Assembly: GCF_014636865.1 (NCBI RefSeq)
Contig: NZ_BMER01000007.1
Span: forward strand, 219,699-283,698
Origin: Parapedobacter pyrenivorans
GTDB lineage: Bacteria > Bacteroidota > Bacteroidia > Sphingobacteriales > Sphingobacteriaceae
Direction of reading: 5' to 3'
DNA length: 64,000 nt
The notes beneath the pieces are model-generated. The model ran no database searches. It was given only the letters and a program-made list of their open reading frames with translations, and was not told where the DNA came from. This document shows positions 54,199 through 61,100 of the stretch, one piece after another. Both the position numbers and the translations under genes were made by a program. Each line of letters starts with the position of its first letter. Position 1 is the stretch's first letter.

Positions 54199-54741
54199 AT
54201 GAGTCGTAAATCTGGAAGCCAAAAGCGAAAGCAGATAAAGGAGGTGCCGAAGCGGGAGGTTGATCGTTGTTTTGAGACTTTCGATCAACACTATCAACAT
54301 CCCATAAACCGAGTGATCCAATGGATAGCGCTCCCGGTTTTTACTTTTGCTGTATTGGGATTGGTATGGATGGTGCCGTTCCCCGAGCTAGCTTTCTTGA
54401 AAAAACATGGGTATGACACCTTCGTCAATTGGGGGTCCTTCTTCATTGCGGGCATGGTTTACTATTACCTTCGATTGGCGCCCACGTTATCCTATGCGAT
54501 GCTGCTTACGGTGGGTGTATTCAGTTTTTTTATCGTGCAGTTGGAGTATGTAGAGCAGGGTGGCGGCCCCGCAGTTTGGGTAGTATGTGCCTGTTTGCTT
54601 ATGACGTCTCTACTGGTACTATACATCGGAAAGGGTATGGAAAAGCATGCTGTCCCTTTCCGTAGCTTCTTGCGGTTTTTGGTAATGGGTCCGCTCTGGC
54701 TTTGGCATTTTGTATTTAGAAAGCTAAACATCCCCTATTGA
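54199..54741 (+). CDS. DUF962 (Mpo1-like) membrane protein
   Basis: The 180-residue protein lies 5 nt after rny and has a basic N-terminus and four predicted helices. The stretch FETFDQHYQHPINRVIQWIALPVF resembles the DUF962 signature (Y..yH.nP.N..iH..g.P), and KGMEKHAVPFRSFLRFLVMGPLWLW resembles the family C-terminus. Yeast Mpo1 of this family is an iron-dependent dioxygenase in alpha-oxidation of 2-hydroxy fatty acids. Here Gln stands where the second conserved His is expected (IQW for IHW), so iron binding may be altered or lost. Assignment is moderate. Confidence 0.68.
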   Translation: MSRKSGSQKRKQIKEVPKREVDRCFETFDQHYQHPINRVIQWIALPVFTFAVLGLVWMVPFPELAFLKKHGYDTFVNWGSFFIAGMVYYYLRLAPTLSYAMLLTVGVFSFFIVQLEYVEQGGGPAVWVVCACLLMTSLLVLYIGKGMEKHAVPFRSFLRFLVMGPLWLWHFVFRKLNIPY

Positions 54742-54784
54742 GTTGCTGACAAACCCGTTGGTTCACTGACTGCAGCGGACTCGA

Positions 54785-57298
54785 TTATCCGTATTTCTTT
54801 GACAGTGCCCCCAATCCTGCGGTATAACCGAAGGCAGCAAATTGGAATTTGAGGTTGTTGACGTGTTGCAACTGTTCCTCTTTCGGAGCTCGTTCCAAAA
54901 TAAGGAGACGACAATAGGCTTCCACAAGTTTGAGGCCTTGTGCTTCACATAAGGCAAGTGCCCGATGTCCAAGAGCCACATAGTCCTGGCCGCGCTTGAC
55001 TTTTTCGATTTGCAGGTAGAAGATGTTGTGAAGCAGCCGGAAAGTCAGGTTGTTCAGCGCGAGCGGTGACGTCTTTTCCACATAGGCTTTAGCGGTTTCC
55101 ACGTCACCGCACTCCAGTAAGTAGAGCGCTTTGGTAAGCATGGTGAAGTCCATCTGGAACCCGTTTGCCGGATTTGTTTGTTCCAACCGCTGGGTTAAGG
55201 TATCATGGTAATATCGGGCAACTGCAACATTGCCGGACACTTTAACAAATAAGTAGAGCAATATGTCGATGAATTGCATGGACGCCTGCTTTGTTGCTAT
55301 TGGCAGACGATAAGGCAGTGCACCTATCTCGCGGGCAATCTCCTGATTGATACCCCCACCTTTAAAGTATTGGTAGAGGTAGGAAACTAACAAGAACGGG
55401 TTGACCGTGAAAGATGCATAGGCATCGGGCGGTATGACGGCAAGTATTTCGAGTTGCTTGAGTAGCGCATCTTCCTCCCACTTTAACAAAGCGATGACCG
55501 CAAGTTTGCTGCGCAGGATTATTTCATGTGTTTCCGATAACTCAAAGACAAGTAATTTTTCAAGATTAGGCTCGTATTCGGCCTGGAAGCAGCTGTAATT
55601 GAGTATGTAGTCCAAAAATCGACTGTTTTGGAGCCCGTGGTTTAACGTTGCCTTGATGTCGGTGTGGATATCTTTGCTCAGCTTATGAAGTCCATCGCAT
55701 ATAAACGCCGTGACGTCAAACCGGTCTTCCCTGATAAACGGAATGTTTTCGAATAGGTTGACCAGCCGCAGGTCTCCCGATTCGATATAAAATAAAAGCA
55801 ACCACTTTAGTTGCTCGGTTTTGGCTTTGCCACTGACGGTTGATTGGTTCAACGTGTCGATGAGCTGTTCCATTTCATTGTGACCATTGAATAATTGTAG
55901 CGCCAAGAAGTAGGCGGCAATGATGTCCGACTGAAATTGGATGACGGTTTGTTGTCTTACTTCGAATCCGCTATTCGTTTCATAGAGTATACCGGTATAA
56001 AGAAGGTCGTTGTATGCGATGCGGTATTGTTTGATGATGGCATACGCTTGCCGCTTACTAATTTGCAGCGAGCCATTATCCTGTTCGATCAGTGGTGAAA
56101 GTTCTTCCATGAGGGCCTGTTTGGCCAAGGTGTTGACACCATTGAATACCTTCTTTTTTAAATATTGGGCAACAATGAGGTACTCGTCGAACGATGTCAC
56201 CTGATTAGGATTCACCCGCTCGCCTACTAATTCATAATAATACTGGAAAAACAAGGGGATGTGGATAAGTTGCTTGTTTTGGTTCCTAAATGGTTGATAT
56301 GGTTTGATCTTGCCATTGACATTTTGGATAAGCTGGTGCATTTCTGCACTTGAAAATGCAGCCATATTGGCTGATTCGTTGCCGGATTCGCCACTTAATA
56401 TCGAAAACCATTCTGGATTGATAATCGTGTCTTTGAACAAGCCTTCATATTTCAACAGGGTAACCGTGCGCAACACCAAAACAATCCGGAACCAGTCGTA
56501 TTGTGCAAAATGACGTACCATTTCGATGAATTGACTGATGACGGTATAAAATTGCCTATCGGCGATCAAATCGCTATGCAATTCATCAATAATAAGGCAG
56601 AAATTGCCAGGGGCTTGGTTTCGGTGATCTTCGATGAACGTATCCAGGATTTCACTGTTTTCAAAACCAAGCAAGTGAGCTAGCCATCGATTGCAATGAT
56701 AGCCGAAAGCTGTACCCTGCAACAACGACAGGCTATTGGTAAACAGGTAGATGTCATTGTCGCAACCTGCATGGCTCTGACTGATTTGTTTCTCCACCCA
56801 ACGAGACACGGCCACAGTTTTGCCATAGCCCGTTGGACCACTGAGGATACCGGTGGTAGCTCCGCTGCGTTCAAAATGCTCCATAAAATTGGACATGTGT
56901 TCGCGGTCGATAGTCAGGTGATAGGGAATGCCGCACTTGTGCTTGTTGCTCTGAATATTGAACAGGCTGATCTTTGTTGCACGCAACGAGACTTCTCCCC
57001 ATGTTCGCTGTTGGGCTGTCTGTAATTTATCCTGCTCTACGTGCATGTAGAAGCTGTCCCAGCAATCAAAGTCGCAGTATTCGGCCAGCGCGTTGAGCGT
57101 ATAAATAGAAGGTTGGTGTATGGAAGAAGCGAAACCGAATACGCGTTTAAGGGTGGTTTCACTTACGCTTTTGTTGGTCACCGCTTTAATTTCCAATGCC
57201 AGTCTGTAACAATCGGCCGGAACCAGTTGCGTAATCTGTGATTTTCGTAAAACGAGTAACTTGAGCTTATCGAAATAAGCTTGTAGATATGTTTTCAT
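54785..57298 (-). CDS. P-loop (STAND-like) ATPase with HTH-like N-terminus, possible adhesin regulator
   Basis: The 837-residue protein has no signal peptide. Residues 1-90 (CYRLALEIKAVTNKSVSETTLKRVFGF ... PSIYTLNALAEYCDFDCWDSF) form small helices of a type seen at the start of other Bacteroidota proteins and reminiscent of a DNA-binding helix-turn-helix. An ATPase domain follows with Walker A GPTGYGKT (154-161) and Walker B FCLIIDELHSD (about 233-243). From about residue 430 to the end the protein is all-helical and repetitive, TPR/HEAT-like, with no named domain. The layout is that of STAND regulators. It is divergent from the giant adhesin gene across 818 bp, so a regulatory role there is plausible but unproven. 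No toxin or nuclease effector was seen. Confidence 0.72.
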   Translation of the reverse strand: MKTYLQAYFDKLKLLVLRKSQITQLVPADCYRLALEIKAVTNKSVSETTLKRVFGFASSIHQPSIYTLNALAEYCDFDCWDSFYMHVEQDKLQTAQQRTWGEVSLRATKISLFNIQSNKHKCGIPYHLTIDREHMSNFMEHFERSGATTGILSGPTGYGKTVAVSRWVEKQISQSHAGCDNDIYLFTNSLSLLQGTAFGYHCNRWLAHLLGFENSEILDTFIEDHRNQAPGNFCLIIDELHSDLIADRQFYTVISQFIEMVRHFAQYDWFRIVLVLRTVTLLKYEGLFKDTIINPEWFSILSGESGNESANMAAFSSAEMHQLIQNVNGKIKPYQPFRNQNKQLIHIPLFFQYYYELVGERVNPNQVTSFDEYLIVAQYLKKKVFNGVNTLAKQALMEELSPLIEQDNGSLQISKRQAYAIIKQYRIAYNDLLYTGILYETNSGFEVRQQTVIQFQSDIIAAYFLALQLFNGHNEMEQLIDTLNQSTVSGKAKTEQLKWLLLFYIESGDLRLVNLFENIPFIREDRFDVTAFICDGLHKLSKDIHTDIKATLNHGLQNSRFLDYILNYSCFQAEYEPNLEKLLVFELSETHEIILRSKLAVIALLKWEEDALLKQLEILAVIPPDAYASFTVNPFLLVSYLYQYFKGGGINQEIAREIGALPYRLPIATKQASMQFIDILLYLFVKVSGNVAVARYYHDTLTQRLEQTNPANGFQMDFTMLTKALYLLECGDVETAKAYVEKTSPLALNNLTFRLLHNIFYLQIEKVKRGQDYVALGHRALALCEAQGLKLVEAYCRLLILERAPKEEQLQHVNNLKFQFAAFGYTAGLGALSKKYG

Positions 57299-57481
57299 AC
57301 AGGGGTAGATGTTTAAAACAATAGCCTTATCAATTGGCGGATTCCAATCTTAATACGTGTAGATTGGTGATTTTTAAGATGAATCGGTTGCCAGTCTACT
57401 ACTTAGGTTTCTTTTTTTCATAGTGTGTGCTGTTTAGTTGCCTGGTTGTATGCTAAATCGGAATCCACTGATTTTTAACGC

Positions 57482-57500
57482 AGACCGCTATCTCCGGTCT
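57482..57500 (-). repeat. Inverted repeat in the ATPase gene leader
   Basis: AGACCG (57482-57487) and CGGTCT (57495-57500) are complementary with a 7-nt loop, directly downstream of the minus-strand TAACTTTG element. It would be a hairpin at the start of the roughly 190-nt leader. Confidence 0.5.
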
Positions 57501-57508
57501 CAAAGTTA
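57501..57508 (-). promoter_or_regulatory. TAnnTTTG (-7) promoter element of the ATPase gene
   Basis: The minus strand reads TAACTTTG, 203 nt before the ATG at 57298. The transcript would start close to the hairpin at 57482-57500. Confidence 0.5.
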
Positions 57509-57539
57509 TGATATTTTCCGCTGCTAGCGAACTATTTCG

Positions 57540-57553
57540 TGAATATCTTGAAC
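57540..57553 (+). repeat. Isolated TGAAY pair between the ATPase and the adhesin
   Basis: TGAAT at 57540 and TGAAC at 57549 are 9 bp apart, the same unit and spacing as in the array at 57719. It lies 32 nt upstream of the ATPase promoter element and may let the same regulator act on both divergent genes. Confidence 0.4.
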
Positions 57554-57718
57554 ACGGGAGCAACCCAGCGGCCCATTTGTGTCGGAATGAATTTTTAACC
57601 ATCTGTCCCTGCTTTTTGGCGGGATACCCCTTTCAATATGCCCGAACATCAATTTTTAGTGTTCGCCTCTAGCAAATTTAGAAATATTTATGAGGTATAA
57701 GTAATGATAGATAATAGG

Positions 57719-57764
57719 TGAATGAAATGAACAGATTTGAATAAAATGAATATAGTGAACAATG
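57719..57764 (+). repeat. Five-unit TGAAY array upstream of the giant adhesin promoter
   Basis: TGAAY begins at 57719, 57728, 57738, 57747 and 57756, with spacings of 9, 10, 9 and 9 bp and A-rich spacers. The last unit begins 29 nt before TATCTTTG at 57785. The mini-adhesin operon has a similar array with its last unit also 29 nt before the TAACTTTG element. The units face the same side of the helix only loosely, as expected for a protein binding direct repeats cooperatively. Confidence 0.7.
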
Positions 57765-57784
57765 ATTCGAAATGACGGCCAAGT

Positions 57785-57792
57785 TATCTTTG
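57785..57792 (+). promoter_or_regulatory. TAnnTTTG (-7) promoter element of the giant adhesin gene
   Basis: TATCTTTG at 57785 would start a leader of about 320 nt before the ATG at 58117. The leader contains the hairpin at 57833-57869 and no credible gene. Confidence 0.6.
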
Positions 57793-57832
57793 CGCGAAAG
57801 CGGTTGGTTACGCGATTGATTGAATTTAAATA

Positions 57833-57869
57833 GACACTTCCAAAGAGCGGGACGCCCTTCAGAAGTGTC
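57833..57869 (+). promoter_or_regulatory. Stem-loop in the giant adhesin leader
   Basis: GACACTTC (57833-57840) pairs exactly with GAAGTGTC (57862-57869). Inside, GGG and CCC (57849-57857) can pair to form a second stem. There is no U-run after it, so it is a leader structure that may affect stability or translation rather than a terminator. Confidence 0.55.
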
Positions 57870-58116
57870 AAAAACATCTACCGGGTAAATAAATGCAATA
57901 ACCATACCGTTTTTGCTGGACGGCGTTTCCGAGCGGGAATGTTTACCATTAAAGCAACAACAAGATGAGACGGTTTGTCTACCAGCGCCGGCTTCATCAC
58001 CTTATGAAAAACAAGTGCCAGCTGGCTTTACAGCTGGAATTACGAATAATGTGGAAACACATTTGACACAAATTATTCGATTTGAAAAACATTTACGATT
58101 ATAAATCCCATAGCTA

Positions 58117-61100
58117 ATGGAAGCATCATCTACTTATCAGAAATCTTCTTTTTTACGTTTCCTTTGTACTTACCTAGCCGTTCCTTTATTGTTGCTTGCC
58201 CCAGGTTTGATGGGGACGGTGTATGGACAGGATAAAGTGTTTGTGAAAAGCATTGAATCTCAAAGCAATGTCGACAATCCAAACAACGTGTTGGTCGGAC
58301 AGGGCAGTGCCACTGAGAACACGTTTGCAACGGTAAATTCTAGCACTGTTCTAATCGTTGGTACAACTCCAGGACACATCGAGCAAGATTTCGATGAAAC
58401 GTTACCTGCGAACACGACATCTTATATTAGAATAGGCGTAGATGATGCGGGCTTATTAAATGCATTGTTAGGCGGTTCGTTGGGAACTCTTCTGGATGAT
58501 GTGGTGGGGGTATTATTGGGAAATCACTCGTTCGAGGTTGATGCGAAAAACACAACTGGTACCTCTGTGTTATCAGGTACTAGTGAGGATAGTTTTGATG
58601 GTGCGAATGGTCGCATACGGGTGGTGCAGAATGCACAGGGACAATTTTTTCTTGCCATTACACCTGATCAACCGTATAGTCGTATTCGAATAACAGATAG
58701 GACTTCTCCCGGTTTGATAGCCGCCAATGACATCGATGTTTATGGTGCCTACTATGTGGAAAATGAGCCCCCCTGTGCCCCCGCATTCGGTACATCTTTC
58801 GACGGAACAGGCCTTACCGTTGATTTATTAGGTTTAGGTGGTGCCGGCGTTACGAATCCACAATTCGCGATAGACAGCGATCCGGATAATTATTCGGAGA
58901 TTGCCATTGGCACAGCAGGCATCGGTGCCTCCATGTTCCAAACGGTGTATTTTAACACGGTATCTGCCAAAGAGGACTATTTCAAAGTAACACTAGCAAT
59001 CGAAAACGGCGGCGCGTTAACTGCCGATCTTATCGGAAATATTGAGATTAGAGCCTATAATGGCGCTGAATTGGTGTTCAGTAAAAAATTGCAGGGAGGT
59101 TTAGTAAATGGCTTGGATCTATTGGGGCTGCTTCAGTCGGGTGACCCCGTTACGCTGCCTTTTGGCCCAGGTGTGGAGTTCGATCGTGTGGCTGTCGGCT
59201 ACAACTCACTGATATCCTTGAGCGTTCTGGCAAATTCGCCGATCCAGCTGTACCGCGTGGAACGCTACGGCACGGGTTGCCCGGATCCGGATCCCATTGT
59301 TATTACACCAACGGATCCGATGCTGATCCAAAAAGATTGTGCGGCTGAGGTGTTATCTTTTGAACACGCCAACTTTCCTTACAATGCTGTAGATGGGAAT
59401 AACGACACGTATACGACCTTGGAGGCGAGTTCGGGTATCTTACTAGGTGGCGTGCTCGGAGAAGCTTATTCGGGCCACGTTGAGCTTGGCTTTAATGCGC
59501 CTGTTGCCGCAGATAGGACAGTATATGTACGAATCGACTTTGATGAGCAGCAGTTAGGCAGCTTGTTGGATGGTAGCGTAGGCGAACTTTTGGGTGGGGT
59601 TGTGGACGGGGTGTTACTTGGCAATCATTACTTTACCGTAGAAGCGAAAAATGGTGCCACAACGGTCCTTGAAAGATCCAGCAACAGTGGCTTCAATGAC
59701 GCATTGGGAACGGGAATTGGCGAAGTCAAAATTGTACAGGATAAGAATGGACATTATTATGTTGCCGTCACGTCAGATGATCCTTTTGAAAGTATTCGAA
59801 TAACGGAGCATCTTTCCGCATTAGTAGGGGCTGGAACGATTGAGCATATGAATGTTTATCATGCCTGCTTTTCTACCGGTGCTGACCTCTGCGAGCAACC
59901 ATTCGCGACGTACTCAGAATCGGAAGGGATTAGTCTTGATCTATTGAGCGTAGGATCTGCAGGTGTGACCAACGCACATTTAGCGATTGATGATGATGCA
60001 CTTTCTGTAGAAGATGACAATACGTATTCTGAAATCGGTACCGGTGCTGCGGCGATCGTTGCAAGTTCTTTCCAGTTTGTAGATTTCCATACGTCGTCAT
60101 CGCCTGCCGATTATTTCAAAGTTAAGATCGGTTTTGAAAACAGTAGCCTGCTCAGTGTAGAACTGTTGAACAATGTTGAGATTCGTGCATATAACGGTAA
60201 CGACCCTAACCCGGTGTATTCGCAACGGCTGCAGAACGGTCTGGTAGCAGGGCTGGACATTCTTGGTTTGCTAAGCGCCGATGGTGAGGTAACCATTCCA
60301 ATCGGCCCTGGTGTGGCATTTGATCGCATCGCTGTCGGTGTGAATACATTGGTTGATGTGAATGCATTAACGCAGCCGATACGGTTATATAGTGTTAAAC
60401 GCTTTAGCGCGGACTGTCCTGACCCGAACCCCTTGCCGAATCCCCCGGATACGGAGTCGCCTTTTAACGGACCGGACTGCGGTGTTGAACTCGGGGAGTT
60501 CGAAAACGTCAACTTCGCTTACAACGCCATCGACGGCGACATCGATACGTATGCCACGTTATCGGCCGGTTCCGGTGTGGTATTGGGTGCTGGTGCATAT
60601 GATGGTTTCATTGAATTGGGGTATGATCAGCCGGTTCCAGCATTGGAAACTTCTTATATCCGCATCGATATGGCCGATAACGGATTACTCGATGCACTCA
60701 TGGGTGGTACTTTAGGTAATTTATTAGCGGATGTTGGTGATATCGTACTGTTGGGCAACCACTTTTTCGAGTTGGAGGTTCGGGATGCTGTGGGGACTCC
60801 GATCACAACCATCGGCGATGCCTCAAGTGCTGGAGGGTTTACCGGAGCCAATGTTCGCATTGTTCGTGACAAATTTGGACGTACTTACATCGCCTATACA
60901 GCCGACGTGCCTTATCAATCGGTACGGATTACGTTGAAAAATACCGCTATAGCTGGATTAGACGCCGTCACGTCGATGAATGTGTACAGCATGTGCCGCG
61001 AGACGGTCTTCGATCCGTGTGAGCAGGGAGCATTTACGACGTTTGACGGTACGGGCTTGAGTGTAAACCTATTCGAAGGTGCTAATCCTGCTGGCGTCAT

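Noticed and set aside
54785..57298. Anti-phage STAND (Avs-type) defence gene
   Set aside because: No nuclease, protease or membrane effector domain is visible and no defence genes lie nearby; a regulatory role fits the context better.
57913..58104. 63-codon open frame in the leader of the giant adhesin gene
   Set aside because: It starts with TTG, has no ribosome site and no domain, and its composition looks like spacer; treated as chance.
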